The notes under the pieces: model-generated | What the model was told of the DNA's origin: nothing | What the model saw: the letters and a program-made list of their open reading frames with translations, nothing else | Database searches by the model: none | Program-made: the position numbers and the translations under genes | Shown: in pieces, positions 32,878-43,323 of the stretch | Layout of the letters: each line of letters opens with the position of its first letter | How positions within the stretch are numbered: the stretch's first letter is position 1 | Assembly (NCBI RefSeq): GCF_963675165.1 | Contig: NC_087382.1 | Span: 1,178,001-1,242,000 of the forward strand | Length of the DNA stretch: 64,000 nt | Direction: 5' to 3' | From: Halichondria panicea | Lineage: Eukaryota > Porifera > Demospongiae > Suberitida > Halichondriidae

Positions 32878-33785
32878 CTACTTACTGAAGAGGAAGTCCA
32901 CAATGTCAATATTTTGATTAGCCATTCCTCCGGCTACAATGACTTCTCCACTAGGAAGTACTGAGCATGTGCAGCAGTATCATGCAGTAGGCAGGTCTCC
33001 CACTTTCACCCACCTCCTGGTGTCAGGCTGGTAGAGGCAGATCGATGAACTTGGGTTGTGTCCGTCGTCCCGTCCACCAACGGCTAATAGTGACCTCCCG
33101 ATACTGAGAGAGCTGGGAACACGAGTGGTGTGTTTTGTATCGTCTGCCAGAGAGTGGGTGTGTCCAGGTTGGAAAAGGCCTTTGCAATGAGTTTATTGAG
33201 GTCAACGTGGTGCACTGCCTTGGTTGGCTTCCCAGTATCGTACCCTCCCATTAGGTAGAGGATGTTTCCTATGAGAGTTGACTTCAGTACTGATCGTGGG
33301 TTAGGTAGTGACTGAGCAATGTACCATCTTCTTGACGCCACATCCAAAACCTCCACAGAAAAGGTACGTCCTTTATCATCCCACCCACCTGCTACAATGA
33401 TGTGGTCGTTGAAGGAGACAGCTGTTGAGGAATCACGAGCAATGTTCATTGGTGGGTACGGGTAAGTCCATTCCACTGACTCAAACACTGCAAGCTGATT
33501 TGTTCGTTCGTAGCTTCTTACATCATGTCCTCCCACCAGCACTAGTCGATTGGCGAGTGATGTCATAGCGAAGTGCATGGCAGTGTACTCTGGTAGTTTA
33601 GTCCATTGATCTTGCTCGAGCTTCATCACTATACACGTGTCATGGTCATTGTCTGCACCACTTCCACTAACATACGCCGTGTCACCGATAACAACACTCT
33701 GTACCGAGGTGCCCATCTTGAATGGCATGTCTTTTCCTCTTCTCCATTTCAGAGTGAGTGGACTCAACTCTCTGGGAGGGGGACC
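32878..33785 (-). pseudogene. Kelch exon of gene C, frameshift and stop
   Basis: TTATTCAG acceptor at the same place as genes B and E. The frame is open for about 227 codons (LTLKWRRGKDMPFKMGTSVQ, LVLVGGHD, IIVAGGWDD, LYLMGGYD) and then loses one base in the fifth blade (GCTCTCTC against GCTCCTCTC in gene B, near 33,110). The final part continues in another frame with a TGA where B has Arg (PTA-stop-YCCTC). Only four of six blades are readable. Confidence 0.8.
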
Positions 33786-33885
33786 CTGAATAATGAATGA
33801 GGATAGTGTCTATCAAACTAACAATTATAATAATTGCCCACCAATCTACTAAAATACAAAATAATCAAAGCACTGCAGGTGTTGA

Positions 33886-34420
33886 TGCCTCGGTGGAGAT
33901 GCCAAAGCTACATAACATAAAGCTCGCTTAATTTTATACACATGATTAATTTGCTGCCTGATTAATTTGCTGCCTGCAAACTTAAGGAGTGGGTAATGAT
34001 TGACCATGATTGTTGTTAAAAAAACGATCGATGCCAAGTTCAAGTCTAAACTGAATTAATGGCTGCCATCAGCATGCAGAGCCTTAATTGCAGCTCTCTT
34101 CTCACTCTTGCAGCTACCAATAGCTAGCGTTCTAGTGCAGAGCTAACTACTAAATGGAGTAGGCAAAGTAAACAAGTTTGGCTACGAAAAGGCTGCAATG
34201 GCATTCCAAGTAAGCAAAACTAGGCATAACTCGAGAACGAAGCATTATTTTGCAAATCCACGAATTAAAATCCAAGAAAAAATGACTAGAAGCCTATAGA
34301 AACTCTTATATGCACTTCATTGATCCTTGAGCAGCTGTATAGCAGTCTACACAGACAGACAGACACACACACAAACACACTACCGTATACCTCGCTTGTG
34401 CATGCATGCGCACCGAGGCA
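33886..34420 (+). repeat. R1 dispersed repeat, complete copy
   Basis: TGCCTCGGTG to CACCGAGGCA, 535 bp, uninterrupted. It shows the pre-insertion sequence for the split copy at 5162-8810. It sits in the intron of gene C, between the Kelch exon and the linker exon. An ACAGAC/ACAC repeat is near its right end. Confidence 0.85.
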
Positions 34421-34682
34421 TAGAAATGCCCTGTGTGCCTTGCAGGAGGGTATTGTTGGTGGAAATATTGCTAGAACGCAACCGTGAATATTGCAGTGGA
34501 CAAATAGTATAGTACGTTTAGCAAAGCGAGAACAACCAACGTATTCATATCATGGGACACATTCAATCTTATGCACACGTGTTAGCGGCTTAAATGCCAA
34601 TTATGCAATGACCCCACCAACAATAATGCACCCATCATTAATGGTATTCCATCATTAGGAATCGCATTCAGATGCTACGTAC

Positions 34683-34816
34683 TTTCTTGGCTAGTTGAGT
34701 GTCCTTCGACTCTGTCTTTGTTGCCTTATCTGTACGCACTTTCTTGGCTGGTTGAGTCTCCTTTGACTTTCTTGTTCTTGCATCCATTGGGTCCCAGTGT
34801 GTTTTCAGTAAAGCAT
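34683..34816 (-). CDS. Doubled linker exon of gene C
   Basis: ATTCTTAG acceptor, AAGAAA|GTACGT donor, 134 nt, phase 1 to 0, the phase the Kelch exon needs. It contains two linker units in tandem: RKSKETQPAKKVRT and ATKTESKDTQLAKK. The first unit still ends in AAGAAAGTGCGT, an unused donor, so the exon grew by internal duplication. Gene C is otherwise broken. Confidence 0.6.
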
Positions 34817-34989
34817 CTAAGAATGATTAATTATGTTCAACAGGCTATCAACATTAGCTAAAAGAATACTTTTGTAGCACATAATTGGTAAACTGCATTG
34901 ATGTAAAATATTGTGCTTTGGGAGAAATACAAAAACTGAGACAAATTGCATGGTGCATGCTTACTATAGGGTTTCTTGCAGCAAAAAAC

Positions 34990-35154
34990 CGTGTAGGAGC
35001 TCTTTCTATGGTCCTGGCTATGTCACTGTGGACCACAATAGGATTGGACAAAGCCCCCATCACATCCTGCTTACCCTCTGTCTTCACATCAGTAGGGTTT
35101 ATTGCCTGTAGAGGATCTGCTATTGTGAGACGGTCAGACATATTCTCTGTATAG
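34990..35154 (-). pseudogene. Rearranged Death exon of gene C
   Basis: ATG at 35,154 reads MSDRLTIADPLQAINPTDVK, TEG, jumping from the start of a Death exon to its end (NRTDV.SEG in gene E) with the core missing. A donor GAGG|GTAAGC follows. Beyond it, DVMGALSNPIVVHSDIARTI ER is the Death core's last helices, now out of order. A deletion or rearranged copy; spliced use would give a Death-less protein. Confidence 0.65.
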
Positions 35155-35217
35155 AATAAAGAGCAGCGATAAATTGTAAGCTTATGCATATAGATGTATA
35201 TATAGGTGTACATTATA

Positions 35218-35537
35218 GACACTAGTTGATAAGATCTACATGGGAAGTACATGGGAAAAGTGCCTCAGAGCAGGTATACTATGGGACTTAGTATACCTGC
35301 AACTTACTTATAGTATACCTAGTATTCTGTTGTCAAGTAATTGTATTGTAGTCAAGCCTCGAGGGCAAGGTTTGCGTATACGCACTAGTATCTAAATGAG
35401 TTAGACACTATTTTGTCGATGTCCATGTGATTTTAAATTAGAAGCCCTCAGCCACTTTAGTACCCTTGCTACGCTTGGGATACTAAATCAGTGCCTTTGG
35501 GCTTCTAAATCCCATAGACACCTCCAAAACAGTGTAA
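35218..35537 (+). repeat. Dispersed repeat R2, copy 2
   Basis: Near-identical to 8,868-9,180 with small indels, including the hairpin half. Followed at 35,570-35,640 by another hairpin, ATCTATGTGTTATAGTGTCC with its complement and a GAGGGCTTGCCCGAGGG loop. Confidence 0.8.
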
Positions 35538-35649
35538 GTTATAGATAGTACATGGGCATGAGGTATCTATGTGTTATAGTGTCCCATATCACGAGGGCTT
35601 GCCCGAGGGATGAGGGACACTATAACCATAGATATCGAATGCACATGTG

Positions 35650-36310
35650 CTAACTGATTTAGATCCCACTTTTCATTGGCTGCCTCAGGCAAGAAGTGTA
35701 TCTATAAAAGCAGCAAGCATTAGCAACAGCTTTATTTTTGAAAATGTCCTGTTCTGACAAGCTATAGTCTAGATGATTTCTGCTAAAAAAACCTTTGCAT
35801 TGGCCTTGCTTCAACATTGGAATGGACAAACACTAGTGACTCCACCTTGTGCAGGAAGCGCTCCGCTAGAAATGAGCCCAGCCTCCTCTTTCTCTGCACT
35901 CAAGCCCCACCCCAGCTCAAGCTTCTCAGTAAACTGTTCTGATATGTACGGCTAGCTAGCAAGGATCTATAGGAACAGCTTGCAGCAATGCTACAGTGCA
36001 CTATCGTTCCCAAAAAGACAAAGGAGTCTACTGCAATTTGAAACATGGCTGCAGGATAGAAACAGAAGTCAGGAGGACGAAGTTGACAAATCAGCTACAA
36101 GTTGAAGACATGCTTTCATGCTTGTGACAATGGACCCAGAACTGTTAAAATCATTGGCTCTTAGTGTTCCTCGTAGAGACAAGAAAAGATACTGGTGAAC
36201 CCTACCATCAACCCATCAAACGCTATAGAAACTGGTAGTGAAAAAACTGAACAGCCATAGCTAATTATCATGCAGCTACAGGTTTATTATCATTTCTGTA
36301 CATTCAAAAA
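35650..36310. other. No supported gene
   Basis: A plus-strand 60-codon open frame at 35,773-35,955 has no recognisable family. Nothing else is supported. Confidence 0.4.
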
Positions 36311-36321
36311 TTATACATGTA

Positions 36322-36707
36322 CAGTGGCGGATCCAGAGGGGGTTCTTTGGATTCAATTGAACCCCCCTTTGAGAAAGAAGTGAGTGGGAGGCTCAAGCAA
36401 CTAGTTAGCAAGTTGTTCCTTTCTTACTAGCTTTCACATGCACTTTTCACTTACCTTTAGTCTTTGTTAGTCCTGCGAAGCTTTATCTGTGCAGTTTCAG
36501 TGACTATGAAGGCTAAAAACTCTCCAGCGTAGTGCATGCAGACTGGTTATGAAAAGTGATGACCTTTTTTTAGGAAAAAATTCGGTGTGTTAATGCGCAT
36601 GCTTACTGTTTCAAAGAAGTGACGACCTTTTTTTAGGTAAATTTAACAGTCCTTGACCCGCTCAGAGCCCTGGAACCCCCCTTTCAAGAATCCTAGATCC
36701 GCCACTG
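36322..36707. mobile_element. MITE with CAGTGGCGGATCC ends
   Basis: CAGTGGCGGATCCAGA and TAGATCCGCCACTG ends, 386 bp, direct ATGTA flanks (36,317-36,321 and 36,708-36,712). Subterminal GAACCCCC blocks. Same TIR family as 5,200-8,322 and 43,465-43,691. Confidence 0.85.
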
Positions 36708-36795
36708 ATGTACTTTATACCCTCAAGCTTATAATTCCCTGGGAAACTATGAGATTATGGCTCATAATTCCCTGCTAAACACACACAAGTGGGAT

Positions 36796-36916
36796 CTAAC
36801 TATTATATAGACTATAGCTAAGTGCTATTTTTCCCTCACTAAAGATAGAAGTGTCCTCCATTTGAGGGAAGGTGGTCCTACTTGTATCTTTAGACATCTC
36901 TTCTGGTTTGCGTTTG
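36796..36916 (-). CDS. Possible last exon of gene D
   Basis: CTTGTGCAG acceptor, 121 nt, phase 2 entry, 39 codons and TAG. It reads KRKPEEMSKDTSRTTFPQME and DTSIFSEGKIALSYSLYNS. It resembles the linker exon at 38,519-38,598 (LKLEERSKDTSATTVTQ) and accepts the phase-2 end of the 38.2-38.4 kb exon. If that exon instead stops at its own TAA, this is a duplicate relic. Confidence 0.3.
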
Positions 36917-37799
36917 CTGCACAAGATTTACAAATCATAAGTATAGACGACAATTTGTCCGAGATCAAAGGAAAAACTGTGCCAATATCTGCCATATGGC
37001 ACCGTTCAGATGGTGAACTGTGCCAGTATCCAGATATTGGTATAACGGTGGTACAGTATGGCTGAAGTTACCCAAAGCCTACCCATGCACATACCCAATA
37101 ACTTGAAACGGTTCCTATCACAAGGTTGGAGTTATTTGTGGAACGGTAGGCATAAGTATATTCATGACATCCGGTAATTAAGCGAGACCAGAAAATTATA
37201 ATTTATGCAACAAAATTAATTAGTTGTTACACAGCACTCATGCGCATGTGGGATATAATTATTGGCTCAGTAGTGCCGTTTGCCCTCGAGACCGCAGTGG
37301 CACTCGTGCGTGTTAACTATTATAACGAGTGTTGCAAGGGCTAATGCCTCTCGCCATGTTTTTGCTTTCGCTCAAAAGTATTAGAGTGTTTAATATAGAA
37401 GAGGCAAATAATTTGCAATGTGCTTTGATTGTTTCACAAGAAAGGGGTGTCCACAGTTAATAGTGCATACTGATCATCTTAAATGGCCTGTATAGCCAAA
37501 CAGTGGGAGCAAACCGTTGTCAAAGGCATAGTAAGTAGTCTGTGAGATAAGTATTAAAGACAGAATTCAATCACAGAAAGTAGTATCTATAACAAGCAGT
37601 CTAAAAAGAGTTTAATCACAGAATTCAATCACAGAAAGTATAGTACTTACATACCATGTACCAGGACCTCAACAAAGAAGAAAATTGCATGATTCTGCCA
37701 TGCGCCAGGATCTGAGGTTTAAAATGGATTCTTACACGTGGAATTCTTACTCTTGAGCGCGCATACGCATTACATCCAGGAATAAGGGGTGTGTCTGCA

Positions 37800-38215
37800 A
37801 GTTCACAACAATTAATAATGGCTACTAAAATGGCTAGCTATAGCTTCTTTAGCAGCTCTTTCTGCATGACTCTTGTAGCTAACAAACAGCTAGTGCTTTA
37901 GTGCAAGGCTAACTCATAAGATGAATAGAAAGTTTGTGCGAACAGATGATGCTATGAAACCTTCTGAAGAGACTGCAACAGCCTTCAATGTGAGTCAAAC
38001 TAGCCATAACTCGAGAAAGAAGCTTTAGTTTGCTAATCCACGAATCAAAATCCAAGAGAACGTGGCTAGAAGCCTATAGAAGCTGTTAGTTTTCGTCGCA
38101 TTTCAACCGTTGAGCAGTTACAGCTGGAACAGACACACAGACAGACCCACAGACAGGCACATACACACACACAGTCAGCTTTACCGTATCCCTCGTGCGG
38201 CTACGCCTCGAGGCA
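37800..38215 (+). repeat. R1 dispersed repeat, diverged copy
   Basis: Shares the AGCTCTTTCT..ACTCTTG, ACTCGAGAA..GAAGC, CCACGAAT.AAAATCCAAG and AGAAGCCTATAGAA blocks and the ACAGACAGACCC tail, ending GCCTCGAGGCA. A nearby fragment at 37,258-37,330 shares the GGCTCAGTAGTGCCGTTTGC hairpin motif with 44,040-44,095. Confidence 0.7.
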
Positions 38216-38233
38216 TAATTATGCCAACCTAAC

Positions 38234-38403
38234 TTACTGTTCCTGCAGCAATTTCTCCACCTCATTTGTACTCCCACTGGGATTGCTTGGTGGAAACCAA
38301 AGCTTTGCCTTCTTGGTAGGTGGTGCTGATAATGTGGTGGTGTCACCTGTAGACTGTAGAGGATTTCCTAAATCTGCTATGGTGAGAGTGTCAGAAATCT
38401 TCT
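38234..38403 (-). CDS. Gene D exon, Death-exon-like start, no Death core
   Basis: CTATACAG acceptor, phase 1. It reads EKISDTLTIADLGNPLQSTG, then DTTTLSAPPTKKAKLWFPPS and STNEVEKLLQEQ before TAA at 38,234-38,236. The start matches the Death exons' SD.LTIADL, but the Death helices are absent. CA|GTAAGT overlaps the stop, so the exon can either terminate or splice on in phase 2. PPTKKAKLW resembles a nuclear-localisation-type basic patch. Confidence 0.5.
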
Positions 38404-38518
38404 CTGTATAGAATAAAGAGCAGCGATATACAAAAAAACTTGTGCATAATTATAATTATAGTAGATGTATGTGCACAATAGACAAAGTGCTGGTTTGCCC
38501 TCACTGCCAAACATTCAC

Positions 38519-38598
38519 CTTTAGTGTCCTTTATTTGAGTGACGGTGGTCGCACTTGTGTCCTTAGACCTCTCCTCTAGTTTGAGTTTGCTCAGATCC
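38519..38598 (-). CDS. Gene D linker exon
   Basis: TTGTTTAG acceptor, AAAG|GTGAAT donor, 80 nt, phase 2 in and 1 out. It reads DLSKLKLEERSKDTSATTVT and QIKDTK. It matches the phase-2 end of the CARD/helical exon (GAACA|GTAAGT, then G GAT) and the phase-1 start of the next exon. Lys/Thr-rich linker. Confidence 0.5.
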
Positions 38599-39274
38599 CT
38601 AAACAAGATTTACTATACTTACTTTGGCTACATAACAATCATAACAAGGTGTTCAGTGGAGCATCACCCCACCCCGTATGTTGAACTTCGGCAGAACGGA
38701 TACAATAACGTTTACCTTAATATTATGGGGAATGATGATGAATCGGAAATGATTGTGAATCTATGAACGGAAAACAATGTTTTTTGTCGCCTTTGAAAAT
38801 TGCCAACAAGTTTCAACTATGCAGCCTTATAAATTTTCAACCATGCACGGTCTCATTAGCAGTTATAAGTTAAGCAGTCATGAAAGTTTCTAACAGCTCA
38901 ATCTGTGTCCACACACACACACACACAAACACCAATCACTGTAATTATGCGCACACACGGGGTAATAATTATACACATACTTCATTGAATTCATGCACCT
39001 CATTCATTTATGTAGTGCATAGGAGACAGGAGTAATGGACATCATAATTATAATAGCTAAATACAATCTAAAATATACGTACTACCAGTTTCTATTATAA
39101 ACGGGAAGTAATTTTAACGTTTTCAGATTTTTCTCCGTTTTATTAGGGTACTAATTTTGGCGGATTTGTATAGCAAATTCATTAGCACAATAATTGTCAA
39201 AAGATGCATGTTTTGTGGAAAAGTTTGTAGTCAGAAATTACACAGATGAAAAAAGGGCTAGCTTGCTTAGCATA

Positions 39275-39501
39275 CCGTATAGCGCGAAATTTTCGAGGCA
39301 CTTATATTTTGTGGATTGGCCTCTAAAAGCATTAAGCATTTTCGTTGCACAATGTTCACGGAATGACTGCTTACCGGAAGCCACGCCTTTAAATCTTTGC
39401 ACGTTTTAGCAGGTAATTCAATTTTCGTGGACTTAATTTTCGTGATTGCTACCCACGAAATCCGCGAAAATTAAGCCCCTCGAAAATTTCGTGCTATACG
39501 G
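39275..39501. mobile_element. Mariner-like MITE (M1 family), TA target site
   Basis: CCGTATAGCGCGAAATTTTC and GAAAATTTCGTGCTATACGG ends flanked by TA. Inner inverted CGTGGACTTAATTTTCGTG and ATTTTGTGGATTGG motifs. It lies in the first intron of gene D. Confidence 0.8.
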
Positions 39502-39656
39502 TACTCAAAAGTAAATGTTCAATAGAAAAAAGAAGTATTTTTTCAAAATGCGTTTTATTGTTAGCGCGGACTTTATTTAGCGTTAATCACTAAAATTCGC
39601 TAAAATTAGTACCTAATAGTAACATTAAGGTATATAGGGCCCTTTCAAGAACTTAC

Positions 39657-40778
39657 TGTTCTCGCAGAAATGTATCCACCTCATCCGTACTTTCACAGGT
39701 GAGAACCCCTATCGCACTGAGAGCTGCCTCTACAGTAGGGGACACTGGATAGATACGCTTGGCAACAGCTACAGTGATGAGAAAGTGGAGCTCCAAGCAG
39801 CCTTGTTTGACTGAATGAAGTTGTAGCGCTGCTTTTTGTAGACCAAGTGCTTCAGCGATTCTTCGTGTCAGCCTTTTTACACACTCGAGTGTGGCTACTC
39901 GCTCAGTGCATTTGAGAACAAATACTTTGGCCGTTTTGATACGAGATTTTGAAGAGAAAGCTTCGGCCGGAACTTCAAACACATTTCGCTGGCAGAACTG
40001 ATCAAGTGCAGAACAATACTCACGCAGTTGTGTTTGGTCGTCTGGTGATCCCAGCAGCTCGATGAGGTACTGCACTATCTCATAATTGAAGAAGGAGATG
40101 TAGTCACGTAGAGTCATGAAGACTTCGGGCAAATTTTTGGCATTTTTGATTTCTTGCTTATCTTGTGGATCTGGTACTTTGACTCCAATCCCGTCGTTGA
40201 AAGCATCGAGGCTGAGAACGGAATCTTTAATCCTTTCCAAAGGGATCCGTTGGTTTTCAAATGACTCTTGTATAATTAGAGTAAAAGCAGTGAAACTAAT
40301 TATCATTTTCCTTGTATCACGTATGAGCCGATCCTCCAATTCAATTCTATCATCCTCATCAAGGCTAGAAGTGTCGAGGTGTGGGAAGCTGAAGGATGTC
40401 GGAGCCTCTGGTGGAGGTTGCTGGTGTGGGGGTGGAGAGAGTTGTAGCTGTTCAACACGGCTGGTCGCAGTCTTGTGACGCTCGTAACTATTGTGTAGTT
40501 TCTTGACAACATCGTCAGTAGAAGGGCCAGCGATGGCCTCGATAAAGCCATGGAATACACTGGGATTTACCTCAATCCGATGGATGACGGCATCTAAAAT
40601 CTTTCGAGATTTATCAGAGTCTAGAGAATTCAAGAACTTCATCTGGTATGTAGCCATTGGAGAAAAGGCTATCAGCGTATGCAGCAGGTTGAGCTTTGAA
40701 TGTGGACACCAATGCTTCAAAGTTATCTTGAAAGGACAGATACTCCGGAGAATGGTCGGGGGTTGCTTGAGTGGCCAT
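39657..40778 (-). pseudogene. Gene D exon: CARD-like plus helical region
   Basis: ATG at 40,778 (MATQATPDHSPEYLSFQDNF) is the counterpart of 25,967. After PDEVLEFSRL a 17-nt deletion relative to gene A shifts the frame near 40,615; the rest, from DSDKSRKILDAVIHRIEVNP, is open to 39,653. Beyond the CARD-like domain and a Pro-rich linker come ~230 residues not in gene A: LEDRLIRDTRKMIISFTAFT, LRDYISFFNYEIVQYLIELL, KVFVLKCTERVATLECVKRL and GCLELHFLITVAVAKRIYPV. It is all-helical then mixed; I cannot name the family. It ends FLREQ at a stop that overlaps CA|GTAAGT, so it may splice on. Confidence 0.65.
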
Positions 40779-40829
40779 TGACAGATAACCTGTGAGTGAA
40801 CATGGGTATTTCATTGGCACATTCATAGC

Positions 40830-42411
40830 ATGTATATAGAATCCTGTGTTTCTATATTAAAAAGGTTTATTGTTGAAAGCTTTAACTGAGGCTCTTGAAT
40901 TGAGATTTATTCAGTGCAACTTTGAGATGGCCATTCACTCACCTTGGTGGCCCTAGCTCTAAGTAGATAGAGGAAGTGAAGGACCCACAAAACCACTGAT
41001 AATTTGCCCTCAATATACAATGTACATTTATTATCTTCCCTACATCTACACACACTGTAGGTTTGTGAGCATGCCCAATAATTTACATTAAACCTTAAAA
41101 CCGTATACATGCCGTTGTAACGGATTGGAGTTATGCTCTCGATCGATTGTCTGCTTTCTTGTTTCTATGCTTTTTGGTGCTTCCCCCCCAGCCAATCCTA
41201 CACATTGCAAATGTTTTTGTGAGGTGAGTCTTGTTTCCATGCTTTTTTTGGTAAGATTGTCGAATACCGTATAGCAGGTATATTTCGAGGGTATAAATGT
41301 TCGCGGTTTTCGCGGATTGAGCCTGTACCGCGAAAATTTATGAATAGTAGGCGTGTTCAGTATTATTGACCACACCTATCGACAGTAAGAGGAAAGAAAA
41401 AAGGAATCAAGAGACAAGAACGCCGGTATAGCCCAGTGGCCTGCACAGCAAACGTTTTGCTAGAGGTGGAGGACATAGTGCCTCACCGATCCTATTATTT
41501 TTTATACAGGCTAGGCCTGGATTCGAGGCTAACGATGTGGAGGTACAGCTGCATGTTGACGTGCGCATGCGGCAAAAGGCTGGAACTCATTTCTTTAATG
41601 CAAAAATGTTCATCACGATAAGTATAAAGTTTGTAAAGTGTGTACTATATTGTAGCTTTATGCAGCTTTGATACCTCCACCGAGGCATCAACATCCGTGG
41701 TGCTTTCATTCTATTACCAAACATATCTCTATAATTATAGCACATGTACGTGACGCATAATATATACTCACAGACTACACAAATCAAACGAAACCCTCCA
41801 GTGTAAGTCTTAGCCATTACACAAGTACAAATAAAATACTATGTGAGCCTACAAATTAAAGGCATGTATACTGACAACAAGAGCAAAAGCAGCACTGCAC
41901 CTCCAATATATAATAATCTATGGCCTGGCCGCCATGCACATGAACCTCGACTACTATAAAAAAGCTCTGGTATGCTATATATCAACAACAACACATGCAT
42001 GAAAATCAGTAATCCGATTCGGCGTGGATTAAAGGCTAGCAGCATGGATACATTCAGGACCAGTGGGCTTAGGCTCATGTAAAGTGTATCTAGAAAGTGA
42101 GAGAAAGCAGTGATGTCATTGTAATGATGTCATGACTTTTGGGGGGGGGGCGTGAAAGCTCTCCATCTCGGGGCTAAGAAAAATTACAATGTACAAAAGA
42201 AGGAAGTGGTTAAGTGATGATAATTATGTTTTAATACTGTAGCAGTCAAAAGTTGGGGATGGGGAAATATCATTTTGTTGATTCCTTTAACTTTTCCATG
42301 AGTTATAGCTATAACAAACAATTTGTTTCTATCTAAATAATCACAGTGTCAATGATTGTTCATGCAGTCTGTCCAACCATAGATACTAGTTCTCTAGTAT
42401 CTATGGTCCAA
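40830..42411. other. Repeat fragments, no supported gene
   Basis: 41,112-41,218 is a diverged copy of the 16.5/16.9-kb inverted repeat. 41,275 starts an M1-like CCGTATAGC end without a clear partner. 41,655-41,712 is an R1 end (CCACCGAGGCATCA). 42,372-42,408 is a perfect hairpin, CCATAGATACTAG with its complement. Minus open frames at 41.6-42.1 kb are unassigned. Confidence 0.5.
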
Positions 42412-43323
42412 CTAAGCACTTAGAGAAAAAAAATCAATAGTTTGGATATTAGTATATGAATTTATCTGTCCTCCAGCTACAATGATCTCTCCACTAGGAA
42501 GTACTGAGCATGTGCAGCAGTATCGTGGAGTAGGCAGATCTCCCACTTTCACCCACCTCCTGGTGTCAGGCTGGTAGAGGTGGATTGATGAACTTGAGTT
42601 GTGTTTGTCGTCCCATCCACCAACGGCTAATAGTGACCTCCCAATACTGAGAGGAGCTGAATACTCGAGTGGTGTGTCTTCTATTGTCTGCCAGAGAGTG
42701 GGTGTGTCCACGTTGGAAAGGGCCTTTGCAATGAGTTCATTGAGGTCGACGTGGTGCACTGTCTTGGTTGGCTTCCCAATGTTACCCATTAGGTATAGGG
42801 TGTTTCCTATAAGAGTTGACTTCAGTCCTAATCGTGAGTTAGGTAACGACTGAGCAATTATGTACCATCTTCCTGATGCCACGTCCAACACCTCCACAGA
42901 ATAGGTAAGCCAGTTTTTATTATCACGCCCACCAGCTACAATGATGTGGTTGTTGAAGGAGACAGCTGTTGAAGATCGACGAGCAATGTTCATTGGTGGG
43001 TACGGGTGAGTCCATTCCTCTGATTCGAACACTGCAAGTTGATTGGTTACTTCACTGTTTCTTGTATTATGTCCTCCCACCAGCACTAGTCGATTAGCGA
43101 GTGATATCATAGCGAACCACCTGGCAGTGTACTCTGGTAGGTCAGTCCATTGATCTTGCTCGAGCTTCATCACTGTACACACGTCACGATCATTGTATGC
43201 ACCACCTCCACCAACATACGCCGTGTCACCGATAACAACAATCTGTACCGAGCCGCCTGTTTTGATTGGCATGTATTTTCCTCTTCTCCATTTCAGAGTG
43301 AGTGGAGGTCTGGGAGGGGGACC
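42412..43323 (-). CDS. Kelch propeller exon of gene E (intact)
   Basis: CATTCAG acceptor at 43,324, phase 0 entry, 303 residues to the stop. Starts GPPPRPPLTLKWRRGKYMPI. Blade ends: AYVGGG, LVLVGG, IIVAGG, LYLMGN, LLAVGG and IIVAGG; the fourth has lost its second Gly and two residues (LYLMGNIGKPTK against LYLMGGYDTGKPTK in gene C). Trp pattern QWTDLPEY, EWTHPYPP, GRWYIIAQSLP, RRWVKVGDLP. It forms the C-terminal half of an intact Death-Kelch protein. Confidence 0.85.
   Translation of the reverse strand, partial: GPPPRPPLTLKWRRGKYMPIKTGGSVQIVVIGDTAYVGGGGAYNDRDVCTVMKLEQDQWTDLPEYTARWFAMISLANRLVLVGGHNTRNSEVTNQLAVFESEEWTHPYPPMNIARRSSTAVSFNNHIIVAGGRDNKNWLTYSVEVLDVASGRWYIIAQSLPNSRLGLKSTLIGNTLYLMGNIGKPTKTVHHVDLNELIAKALSNVDTPTLWQTIEDTPLEYSAPLSIGRSLLAVGGWDDKHNSSSSIHLYQPDTRRWVKVGDLPTPRYCCTCSVLPSGEIIVAGGQINSYTNIQTIDFFSLSA

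Noticed and set aside
40116-40478. Plus-strand 120-codon open frame
   Set aside because: Antisense shadow of the gene D helical exon.
41410-41530. tRNA-like A-box (TAGCCCAGTGG) and B-box (GGATTCGAGGC)
   Set aside because: The boxes are about 100 bp apart and no cloverleaf can be drawn; not a tRNA, and weak as a tRNA-derived SINE.
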